A model generated the notes under the pieces. The model did no database searches. It was not told where the DNA came from and saw nothing but the letters and a program-made list of their open reading frames with translations. Shown piece by piece: positions 57,515 through 64,000 of a DNA stretch of 64,000 nt. Positions within the stretch are counted from its first letter, which is position 1; each line of letters starts with the position of its first letter. A program made the position numbers and the translations under genes. This DNA is from Bin87 sp965208015 (GTDB taxonomy: Bacteria > Chloroflexota > Dehalococcoidia > Lucifugimonadales > UBA3495), in the NCBI GenBank assembly GCA_965208015.1, contig OZ242309.1, positions 1,302,001 through 1,366,000 of the forward strand. Direction: 5' to 3'.

Positions 57515-58003
57515 ATGGCCAATTTTGGCGAACCGCTGGAAATTCCGGCGGAAATCATGGACGCCGTGTTCCGACAGGCGCGGGAGGCGTTTCCCGCGGA
57601 GTGCTGCGGGTGGCTCAGCGGCCCATCGGAAGGAACCGCGGTGAACGAAATACGTCCCGTGATCAACGACCAGGCTTCGGGGAATCACCCTACGGTGGCA
57701 GAGCGCACGGCCGAGTCGGCCTACGTGTTCAGCACCGCGGACCTGCTGGAACTGAACAACAGCCTGGATACCGATACCCCGGCGCGGATCATCTACCACT
57801 CCCATCCCAACGGCCGGGCCTACCTGTCGGACACGGACCGGACCGTGGCTACCAGTCCCTGGGGAGACGGCCCGGCCTATCCCGTGCAGCAGCTGGTGGT
57901 GGGAATCGACGGCGAGCGAGTCGCGGAAGCGGCGCTGTTTGACTGGGACGACGACGCCGGCGGGTTCGTCGAGATCGCCCGGTTCGAGGGCGCGGCAATC
58001 TAG
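57515..58003 (+). CDS. Mov34/MPN/PAD-1 (JAMM) metalloprotease domain protein
   Basis: A 162-residue protein with a full JAMM zinc site: Glu29 in AECCGWL, His95 and His97 in IIYHSHPNGRAYLSDTDR, and Ser105 and Asp108 with the standard spacing. The length is that of stand-alone prokaryotic JAB proteins. Such enzymes cut ubiquitin-like tails or work in cysteine and thiol biosynthesis; no ubiquitin-like or E1-like gene adjoins. AAGGGGG lies before the ATG. It converges on the antiporter gene with a 4-bp overlap. Confidence 0.82.
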   Translation: MANFGEPLEIPAEIMDAVFRQAREAFPAECCGWLSGPSEGTAVNEIRPVINDQASGNHPTVAERTAESAYVFSTADLLELNNSLDTDTPARIIYHSHPNGRAYLSDTDRTVATSPWGDGPAYPVQQLVVGIDGERVAEAALFDWDDDAGGFVEIARFEGAAI

Positions 58004-59013
58004 TGGGACGGCGCTCCCAGGAGCGCAACCCAGATCGCCCCGGCGACCGTTACCACCAGCATCAGCGCCAGGGCGCTGACAATAACGGGTTGCGACAGGC
58101 GATTGCGCCCCCACAACAGCAGGCCGCCCATCACAATCAGCCCCAACGCTATCACGCCGGCGATGTAATGCTCGAGATCGGCGGTGTTGACCACGACACC
58201 CTTGCGGTAAAAGAAGTCGGCGTAGGCGAGGATGGTGATGTTGAAAACGCAGCTGCCGTACACGCCGGCAAAGCCCAGGTCAGCGGCGCCCAGGCGGGCA
58301 GCGGCGAACGTTGCTGAGATTTCCGGCATACTGGTGACCAGGGCCACCGCCAGGATGCCGAGGACTCCCGAGGATATGCCGGTCTCGTGAGCAATCTGGT
58401 CCATGCTCTGTGCGAGGAGAACCCCGGATATAATCACGCCGACGGAGACTATGACAAACATCACCCAAGCCCGGCGCAGTGTTATGCCAGCTTCCTCTTC
58501 TTCCTCCTGGGAGCCGGCCGGCCGGCGCCGGTACACGATCCACATGCCGATGAAGTAAACGACCAGGACGATAATGGACGACAGACCAACCTGCCACACG
58601 CTCACTCCGCTCTTGAGCAGCGAGAAAATCACCGCCAGCCCGGTCAGCGCGGCGGCCAGCACAATCAGGTAGCCCTGTTCCGGGGCGACGCGCTGCACGA
58701 ACCGCTTACCTCCAAAAAGCAACGCGACAACCGCCAGGATCAATATGTTGAACATATTGGAGCCGAGCACGTCCCCCAGAGCCAATTCCGGGTTGTCGAT
58801 CCGAACGGCCGTGATGTTGTTGGACACTTCCGGCAGGGAGGTGGCCAAGGCGACGAGGATGCTGCCCACGAACAGGCGGCCCCAACCCGTCAGCGAAGCC
58901 AGGGCATCACCGTACTTGGCGAGATAGGTTCCCAGGAACACCACCGCTACCGCGCTGGCCAGAAAAATGACTACGGCGACGGCAAGGCCGACGCCGGAAA
59001 GGACGTTGAGCAC
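58000..59013 (-). CDS. Calcium/sodium antiporter family protein
   Basis: A 337-residue membrane protein of the Ca2+:cation antiporter family. The two alpha repeats are GSILVALATSLPEVSNNITA and GILAVALVTSMPEISATFAAA, followed by LGDVLGSNMFNI and GVYGSCVFNITI. The two halves each contain five membrane helices, joined by an acidic cytoplasmic loop (EEEEEAG). The second repeat has SC in place of the usual SN. It exchanges Ca2+, Na+ or similar ions. It lies 15 bp downstream of leuB and is likely co-transcribed. Confidence 0.88.
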   Translation of the reverse strand: MLNVLSGVGLAVAVVIFLASAVAVVFLGTYLAKYGDALASLTGWGRLFVGSILVALATSLPEVSNNITAVRIDNPELALGDVLGSNMFNILILAVVALLFGGKRFVQRVAPEQGYLIVLAAALTGLAVIFSLLKSGVSVWQVGLSSIIVLVVYFIGMWIVYRRRPAGSQEEEEEAGITLRRAWVMFVIVSVGVIISGVLLAQSMDQIAHETGISSGVLGILAVALVTSMPEISATFAAARLGAADLGFAGVYGSCVFNITILAYADFFYRKGVVVNTADLEHYIAGVIALGLIVMGGLLLWGRNRLSQPVIVSALALMLVVTVAGAIWVALLGAPSH

Positions 59014-59028
59014 GGGGTTCGGTCCGAC

Positions 59029-60120
59029 CTAGCCGATGGCGTTGGCGATGAGGTCGCCCATCTGGGTCGTTGCCGTGGCAGTATCCCCGGAGGTGGCAAT
59101 GTCGGCCGTGCGGTATCCCTGCTCCAGAACGGTCTGGACGGCGCGCTCGATGGCGGCCGCTTCCTCAGTGAGGCCCAGAGAGTAGCGCAGCATCATGGCG
59201 GCGCTGAGGATCGAGCCGCAGGGGTTGGCTATGCCTTGTCCCGCAATATCGGGAGCGGTGCCGTGGATCGGCTCGTAGAAGCCCGGAGTCCGCGCGCCGT
59301 CCTGGGGCACGCCGGACAGGCTGGCGGAAGGCAGGAGGCCCATGGATGCCGCCAGGATGGCCGCTTCGTCGGTGAGGATGTCGCCAAAGGTGTTCTCGGC
59401 GACGATGACGTCGTAGGAAGCGGGGCGCAGGACTATCTGCATGGCGCAGGCGTCCACCAGGGCATGTTCGAGTTCCACGTCCGGGTACTCGTCGGCCAGA
59501 CGAGTGGCGGTGGCGCGCCAGAGGCGAGAGGTCTCCAACACGTTGGCCTTGTCCACGGAGGTCAGCTTGCCGCGGCGGCCGCGAGCCAACTCGAACCCCA
59601 CGCGAAGGACGCGCTCGATTTCCGATTCGGAGTAGCGCATGGTGTCGACGCCGACGACGCCCTGGGGGGTTTCGGTGCGACCTTTGGGCTGAGCGTAGTA
59701 GAGGCCCCCGGTGAGCTCGCGGACCACCACCATGTCCACACCCTCCAGCACGTGAGGTTTCAGCACGCTGGATTCGGTGAGCTGGGGATAGACCTTGACC
59801 GGGCGGATGTTGGCGAAGACGTTGAGGTGGGCGCGCAGGGCCAACAAGCCGTCCTCGGGGCGGGTGGGAGCAGAAGGGTCGTCCCATTTGGGTCCGCCCA
59901 CCGCGCCAAACAGGACCGCATCGGCCGAGGTGGCCAGGTCGCGAACGCCGTCGGTCAATGGCGTGCCGTGCTTGTCTATAGATATGCCGCCGACGTCACC
60001 GTATTCCAGGATGAAATTGTGCCCAAAGGCGCGGCCCACGGCCTGCATGGCTTTGACACCCTCGGCGGTGACCTCGGGTCCAATTCCGTCGCCGCCCAGC
60101 ACAGCGATGTTGAAATCCAT
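59029..60120 (-). CDS. leuB: 3-isopropylmalate dehydrogenase
   Basis: A 363-residue LeuB: MDFNIAVLGGDGIGPEVTAEGVKAMQ, FGAVGGPKWDDPSAP, LLALRAHLNVFANIRPVKVYPQL, VVRELTGGLYYAQPKGR, TSVDKANVLETSRLWR and NTFGDILTDEAAILAASMGLLPSASL, then YEPIHGTAPDIAGQGIANP. It oxidises 3-isopropylmalate in leucine synthesis. ATG 60120 begins the standard N-terminus; a TTG at 60168 would add 16 residues. A good promoter is at 60195-60223. leuC and leuD are not in the window. Confidence 0.95.
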   Translation of the reverse strand: MDFNIAVLGGDGIGPEVTAEGVKAMQAVGRAFGHNFILEYGDVGGISIDKHGTPLTDGVRDLATSADAVLFGAVGGPKWDDPSAPTRPEDGLLALRAHLNVFANIRPVKVYPQLTESSVLKPHVLEGVDMVVVRELTGGLYYAQPKGRTETPQGVVGVDTMRYSESEIERVLRVGFELARGRRGKLTSVDKANVLETSRLWRATATRLADEYPDVELEHALVDACAMQIVLRPASYDVIVAENTFGDILTDEAAILAASMGLLPSASLSGVPQDGARTPGFYEPIHGTAPDIAGQGIANPCGSILSAAMMLRYSLGLTEEAAAIERAVQTVLEQGYRTADIATSGDTATATTQMGDLIANAIG

Positions 60121-60194
60121 TTTGCCAACGGCTCCGATTAGTAGTGCGTCCCCAAGTGCCGGCTTCAAATCCGGCCAGGCGCGGGGCGGCGGGT

Positions 60195-60223
60195 AGTATA
60201 GCCTACGGGCTGAGCGGTATCAA
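60195..60223 (-). promoter_or_regulatory. leuB promoter
   Basis: Minus strand TTGATA (60218-60223), 17-bp spacer, TATACT (60195-60200). Transcription would begin near 60188, giving a leader of about 70 nt before ATG 60120. Confidence 0.7.
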
Positions 60224-60278
60224 AGGGGCGTCCCGCAACAATCCGGCCAGGGCTGGCCGCGGCGACCGGCTGGAAGGT

Positions 60279-61172
60279 CTAGTTATCCGGCGCGGGAGTA
60301 GTTTGCTGCACCCGAACCCAAAATGGCAGGGTACTCAAATCATTCGCGCCAGCGGCGATGGTGCGTTCGCAGTAATCGATAAACAGGTCGTCCAGGAACG
60401 CCGCAACTTTACGCGCGTTCGAGACGGGCTGGTTGGTGTCGAGGGCTTCCTGCACGGTTGCTTCCCGGGCTTTGGCCTCGTTCAGCAAGACCATCAGTCG
60501 CATACGGGTAGCTTCATCTTGCGGCCAGGTTTCCGGGTGATGCAGGATCATTCCGCACGCTCTGGCGGACATATCCAGCAGCGCCGAGTACTCCGGGTAT
60601 AGTTTCAGCGCGCCGTCGAGCATTTCCTGTCGAGAAATATCGGCAGCCAACGAGAACGTGACCAAATTGTGGCCGATGGAACGCACTAAATTGTCCCGGG
60701 TGGTTGTCAGTGAAGTCATCAGCTCTTCGTGGCATTTCCGGTAAATGGGTGAGTTCCTGACTTGCTTGATAGCTTCGGATGATGCGGCGGTTTCGGTCAA
60801 TATCGCTTCCCGAATTGCGCGCCTGAGTTCTTTCGTCGGCGCGACCATCCGGTCGGCCAGCTTGAAGAATTCTCGCGGAACCACCACCCGGTCCACGACG
60901 TCCTCTATCGCCCGGGCCACTTCCGGCGGGAAACGGACTTGGCTCATCAGGTCGTCCAGATGCTTGATCTTGCGCTCCGGCGGCTCCATAGCGCCGATTT
61001 GGGACACCGACGTAGCGATAAGGCGAACGACCGTAGGATCGCCCACGACCGGGCCTATGGTCGCCATGAACTCGATAAGCTCCATCGGAGTCCGATAGCG
61101 TCGGCACCTGCTGAAGGCGTAGCGGATGATATCTTCGGTAGGCACCCACACTTGCAGAGTTCGAGACGTCAC
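60279..61172 (-). CDS. Unrecognised protein, probably helical
   Basis: A 297-residue protein from GTG 61172; its frame reaches 61304 in the other direction. I choose 61172 because TTGACA-16-CATAAT lies at 61207-61234, within the extended frame, so transcription would begin after the longer start. The sequence is mostly helical and basic (RYAFSRCRRYRTPMELIEFMATIG, REFFKLADRMVAPTKELRRAIREAIL) with no signal, membrane helix or recognised motif. It is single, divergent from the DUF1501 gene. No function can be given. Confidence 0.55.
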   Translation of the reverse strand: MTSRTLQVWVPTEDIIRYAFSRCRRYRTPMELIEFMATIGPVVGDPTVVRLIATSVSQIGAMEPPERKIKHLDDLMSQVRFPPEVARAIEDVVDRVVVPREFFKLADRMVAPTKELRRAIREAILTETAASSEAIKQVRNSPIYRKCHEELMTSLTTTRDNLVRSIGHNLVTFSLAADISRQEMLDGALKLYPEYSALLDMSARACGMILHHPETWPQDEATRMRLMVLLNEAKAREATVQEALDTNQPVSNARKVAAFLDDLFIDYCERTIAAGANDLSTLPFWVRVQQTTPAPDN

Positions 61173-61206
61173 AGCAACACCGGCCAAAGAGCGAACTTTC
61201 CGCTCG

Positions 61207-61234
61207 ATTATGGCGAAAGTGGATAATCTGTCAA
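61207..61234 (-). promoter_or_regulatory. Promoter of the unrecognised gene at 60279
   Basis: Minus strand TTGACA (61229-61234), 16-bp spacer, CATAAT (61207-61212). It stands 34-62 bp upstream of GTG 61172. Confidence 0.6.
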
Positions 61235-61285
61235 TTCCGGGACGACCGGCGGTCCCGACCCGAACTGTCGCCAAGCCGATTTTCG

Positions 61286-61314
61286 TTGACACTCCGGGGC
61301 GCACACCTTAAACT
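61286..61314 (+). promoter_or_regulatory. Promoter of the DUF1501-DUF1800 pair
   Basis: TTGACA (61286-61291), 17-bp spacer, TAAACT (61309-61314). Transcription would start near 61321, giving a leader of about 58 nt with AAGGAGG before the ATG at 61379. Confidence 0.7.
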
Positions 61315-61378
61315 GCGTGCATCAGCCAAACGTGCGCTGCCGTCTCGTGCTGCGCTCGAGCAAGGAGGCCAACCCGCA

Positions 61379-62509
61379 ATGACCACCACCAACAACGAAC
61401 GGTCTTTGGTCGTAATCCAGTTGACCGGCGCCAATGACCCGCTCAATACGGTGATCCCCTACACCGATGGGCACTACCATGATTTTCGTCCCAACGTAGG
61501 GATACCGACGGACCAGGTGATTCCGATCGACGGCCGGTTCGCTTTCAACCCCAACATGGCGCCCATCAAGGCCCTGTGGGACGAGGGCAAAGTCGCCGTC
61601 GTAAACGGCATCGGGTACAACAACCCGACCCGGTCGCACTTCCGCAGCATGGACATCTGGCACACCTGCGAGCCGGAAAAGATTGCCACTGAGGGCTGGC
61701 TGGGCCGTGTCATCCGCGACCTGGATCCCTCCGGCCAGAACGTCATCACCGGTGTCAACTTCGGGCGCGGCCTGCCTCGCTCCATGGGCGCCCCTGGCGT
61801 TCCCGTCGCTTCGGTGGGCAACCTGGAAACCTACGGGCTGTTCCCCGACGTCGAAGAAGAGCGCGTGCGCGGACTGTGCCTGGAAGCCTTCGGTTCGATG
61901 TACGGCGGCACGATCCAGGACGCGGTGATGGAATACCTGGGCCAGACGGGACGTGATGCGCTGAAGGGCGCCGACATCCTGCGGACGGCTCCCGAAAAGT
62001 ATTCCTCCACAGTGGAATATGCCGACAACCCCATCGCCCAGGCTCTCAAGAACGTTGCCCAGGTGATGACCGCCGACCTGGGAACCCGCATCTACTACAC
62101 CCAGCACGGCAGCTTCGACACCCACGGCGACGAGGTCAAGGTGCACGGCGGACTGTGGAACCAGGTGTCCGGCGCGGTCAGCGACTTCCTGGCCGACCTG
62201 GAAGAGCACGGCAAGGCCGACGACGCCATCGTGCTGGTCTGGACCGAGTTCGGCCGCCGCATCCGCGACAACGGGTCCGGAACCGACCACGGCTCCGGTG
62301 GAACCGCGTTTATCATCGGCAACCCGGTGAACGGTGGCTTCTACGGCGAGTACCCGTCCCTGGCCGAGCGCGACCAGCTGGACGGCGACCTGCACTGGAA
62401 CAACGACTTCCGCTCGACCTATTCGACCATCGCCGACAAGTGGCTGGGCCTGGACCCGGTCAACATCGTCAACGGGCAGTTCGAGCAGTGGGATTTCATC
62501 CGCAGCTAA
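61379..62509 (+). CDS. DUF1501 domain protein
   Basis: A 376-residue protein of the sulfatase-like DUF1501 family: SLVVIQLTGANDPLNTVIPYTDGHYHDFRPNVG, AVVNGIGYNNPTRSHFRSMDIWHT, THGDEVKVHGGLWNQVSGAVSDFLADLEEHGKADDAIVLVWTEFGRRIRDNGSGTDHGSGGTAFIIG. These proteins resemble the alkaline phosphatase fold and usually are paired with DUF1800 proteins; many carry Tat signals, but none is seen here. The ATG is fixed by AAGGAGG. Function is not established. The gene partner DUF1800 follows 81 bp downstream. Confidence 0.88.
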   Translation: MTTTNNERSLVVIQLTGANDPLNTVIPYTDGHYHDFRPNVGIPTDQVIPIDGRFAFNPNMAPIKALWDEGKVAVVNGIGYNNPTRSHFRSMDIWHTCEPEKIATEGWLGRVIRDLDPSGQNVITGVNFGRGLPRSMGAPGVPVASVGNLETYGLFPDVEEERVRGLCLEAFGSMYGGTIQDAVMEYLGQTGRDALKGADILRTAPEKYSSTVEYADNPIAQALKNVAQVMTADLGTRIYYTQHGSFDTHGDEVKVHGGLWNQVSGAVSDFLADLEEHGKADDAIVLVWTEFGRRIRDNGSGTDHGSGGTAFIIGNPVNGGFYGEYPSLAERDQLDGDLHWNNDFRSTYSTIADKWLGLDPVNIVNGQFEQWDFIRS

Positions 62510-62514
62510 ACTGG

Positions 62515-62534
62515 ATTCCCGCTTTCGCGGGAAT
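62515..62534. repeat. REP-like palindrome
   Basis: ATTCCCGC / GCGGGAAT around TTTC, immediately followed by GACG. This CCCGC...GCGGG form is a common intergenic repeat type in many bacteria. It lies between the DUF1501 and DUF1800 genes. The following GAAAGCGGGAATGAAG partly repeats the arm. Confidence 0.6.
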
Positions 62535-62590
62535 GACGAAGAAAGCGGGAATGAAGAGAACATGAGAGAGCAAAACTTGAGGAGGCAATT

Positions 62591-64000
62591 ATGAGCAATG
62601 CCGACATTGCCTTGATGGCTCACCTGATGCGCAGGGCCGGCTTCGGCGCCAGCCGCGACGAGCTGGAGCAGTTGGTGGAACAGGGCTACGAGAACGTGGT
62701 CGAAGACCTGCTGCATCCGGGCGAAGCCAACGTGATCCCCGACGATGTCATCCGGCGTTACCATTCCGAGATGGCCGAGATGCGCGAACTCAACAGCGCC
62801 GGCGCCTATTGGATGTACCGGATGGTCACCACACAGAACCAGCTGGAGGAAAAGCTGGCGCTGTTCTGGCACGGTCTGTTCGCCACCGGCTACTCCAAGC
62901 TGAACCAGGCCAACGCCCTGGTGAACCAGATCAACACGTTCCGCCGCCACTCCCTGGGCTCGTTCCACACGATGCTCGTCGAGTTGTCCAAGGACCCGGC
63001 CATGATCATCTGGCTGGACAACCACGACAACCACAAGGACAACATCAACGAGAACTACGGGCGCGAGTTGCTGGAGCTCTTCTCCATGGGTGTGGGCAAC
63101 TACACCGAGGACGACATCAAGGAGTGCGCCCGCGCCTTCACCGGATGGACCCTGGGCAACGCCGAGTACATGTCCACCCGCGCCAGCCGGGACTCCATCT
63201 GGCCGTACAGCCGGATCAACTGGCACTTCAACTACCGCGACTACGACCATGACGACGGGGAGAAGACTTTCCTCGGCCACACGGGCAACTTCAACGGCGA
63301 GGACATCATCGACATCATCGTGCAGCAGGACGCCACCGCGCGCTTCATCTGCACCCGCCTGTTCCAGTACTTCGCCGCTGACGACGTGGACGAAGGTGGA
63401 GAGGCCGTCATTGACGACATGATGAAGTCCTTCTTCGAATCCGACCATGAAATCCGGTCGGTGCTGCGCACGCTTTTCAACTCTGACTACTTCAAGTCGG
63501 AGGAGGCGCGGTTCGCCCGGGTCAAAGGCCCGGTGGAACTGGTTGTGGGTGCCGTGCGCATGGCTGGCACTTACCAGGGGCCAACCTTCGGTGCCGACCA
63601 GTTGGCGCGTCAGACCATGTACATGGGCCAGGGCATCTTCCAGCCGCCCAGCGTGGAAGGATGGCACGAGGGCGCCGAGTGGATCGACAGCGGCGCGCTG
63701 GTGGAGCGGGTCAACTTCGTGGGCAAGGAGCTTGGCGACCCAGGCAACCCGGGCGTCAAGGCGATCATCGATCGGATGGCCCGGGACGCGAACGGCGTGC
63801 TCTCGCCTGAGCAGCAGGTAGCCAGTTGCGTGGACCTCATCGGCCCGTTGGAGATCTCGGAAGCCACCAGCGACTCGCTGCACGCTTTTGCCAACCAGCA
63901 GGGCGAAACCGACCTTCGGGAAGGCTCCCGCACCGAGGCCGACGACCAGCGCATCGCCAACCTGCTGCGATTGCTGACGGCGACGCGGGAGTACCAACTC
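62591..64000 (+). CDS. DUF1800 domain protein, 5' part (gene cut by window edge)
   Basis: 470 codons from ATG 62591 to the end of the window; no stop. GGAGG precedes the ATG. MAHLMRRAGFGASRDELEQLVEQGYENVVEDLLHP is the normal start of DUF1800; FWHGLFATGYSKLNQ and ENYGRELLELFSMGVGNYTEDDIKECARAFTGW follow, with the later EGWHEGAEWIDSGALVERVNF. It pairs with the preceding DUF1501 gene in one transcript. These genes often occur as pairs, and the function of the pair is not settled. No signal sequence is visible. Confidence 0.9.
   Translation, partial: MSNADIALMAHLMRRAGFGASRDELEQLVEQGYENVVEDLLHPGEANVIPDDVIRRYHSEMAEMRELNSAGAYWMYRMVTTQNQLEEKLALFWHGLFATGYSKLNQANALVNQINTFRRHSLGSFHTMLVELSKDPAMIIWLDNHDNHKDNINENYGRELLELFSMGVGNYTEDDIKECARAFTGWTLGNAEYMSTRASRDSIWPYSRINWHFNYRDYDHDDGEKTFLGHTGNFNGEDIIDIIVQQDATARFICTRLFQYFAADDVDEGGEAVIDDMMKSFFESDHEIRSVLRTLFNSDYFKSEEARFARVKGPVELVVGAVRMAGTYQGPTFGADQLARQTMYMGQGIFQPPSVEGWHEGAEWIDSGALVERVNFVGKELGDPGNPGVKAIIDRMARDANGVLSPEQQVASCVDLIGPLEISEATSDSLHAFANQQGETDLREGSRTEADDQRIANLLRLLTATREYQL

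Noticed and set aside
58387..60141. A 584-codon plus-strand frame opposite the antiporter and leuB
   Set aside because: Antisense to recognised genes with clear motifs; no recognisable domain.
61322..63997. An 891-codon open frame on the minus strand opposite DUF1501 and DUF1800
   Set aside because: It lies wholly antisense to two well-supported family proteins, its translation is a Val/His/Gly/Asp-rich composition typical of reverse-frame shadows, and it has no motif or ribosome-binding site.
1..64000. CRISPR arrays, transposases, phage genes and toxin-antitoxin pairs
   Set aside because: No regularly spaced direct repeats and no proteins of these types were seen on either strand.

Overview
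The window is a dense, high-GC bacterial chromosome segment with many TTG/GTG starts, short intergenic gaps and long co-directional runs. The mix of genes suggests an uncultured Chloroflexota of the Dehalococcoidia/SAR202 type: DUF3105 proteins, a DUF1501/DUF1800 pair, several F420/FMN luciferase-like oxidoreductases, an HMG-CoA-synthase-like/DUF35 fusion beside an SCP2-type thiolase, and a mycothiol-type formaldehyde dehydrogenase. This placement is inference from gene content; there is no rRNA or other phylogenetic marker that settles it. No rRNA, tRNA, CRISPR array, transposase or phage gene was seen.

Layout. 1-3.2 kb: purine genes purB (3' end), purC and purS with two DUF3105 proteins between them. 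3.2-7.6 kb: two thiol-redox proteins, an ABM monooxygenase, a class III aminotransferase and an MFS exporter with an operator-like inverted repeat at its promoter. 7.6-9.6 kb: a complete minCDE operon. 9.8-12.4 kb: thiolase plus HMGS-like/DUF35 fusion. 12.5-19 kb: CtpA protease, SmpB, MATE transporter, gamma-carbonic anhydrase, LLM oxidoreductase, SprT-like protein and an unrecognised two-repeat protein. 19-24.8 kb: purF-purM-orf83-purH-RNase H-like-SDR operon. 24.9-28.6 kb: the rpmH-rnpA-yidD-(PQQ-like lipoprotein)-yidC-jag cluster. 28.7-37.6 kb: catabolic and redox enzymes and surface proteins.

37.8-41.6 kb: pstC-pstA-pstB-phoU without pstS; PstC carries an inserted fibronectin III-like domain. 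41.6-44.5 kb: siroheme nitrite/sulfite reductase behind a structured attenuator-like leader, followed by uroporphyrinogen-III synthase. 44.4-45.5 kb: a recombination scar where the 3' ends of hemD and a cupin gene are duplicated around small accessory genes. 45.4-55.9 kb: a long minus-strand run (cupin, RadC, two kinase paralogues, ThDP enzyme, hydrolase, PPOX, Nnr, AcpS, MetF, enoyl-CoA hydratase). 56-58 kb: DUF167 remnant fused in frame to a dual-specificity phosphatase, two mini zinc ribbons and a JAMM metalloprotease. 58-64 kb: leuB with a Ca/Na antiporter, an unrecognised protein, and the DUF1501/DUF1800 pair running off the end.

Working together: the purine genes cover steps of IMP synthesis; minCDE places the septum; the rpmH-jag cluster covers ribosomal L34, RNase P and membrane insertion; pstCAB-phoU handles phosphate; and the reductase with HemD couples a siroheme enzyme to its cofactor supply. 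Many genes end in a GC-rich palindrome built on GGGG...CCCC, and several start codons lie 6-8 nt after a good -10 box, implying leaderless mRNAs. The most unusual points are the FN3 insertion in PstC, the hemD/cupin scar, the attenuator leader, the HMGS-like protein without its catalytic Cys, and the PHYHYGP two-repeat protein.
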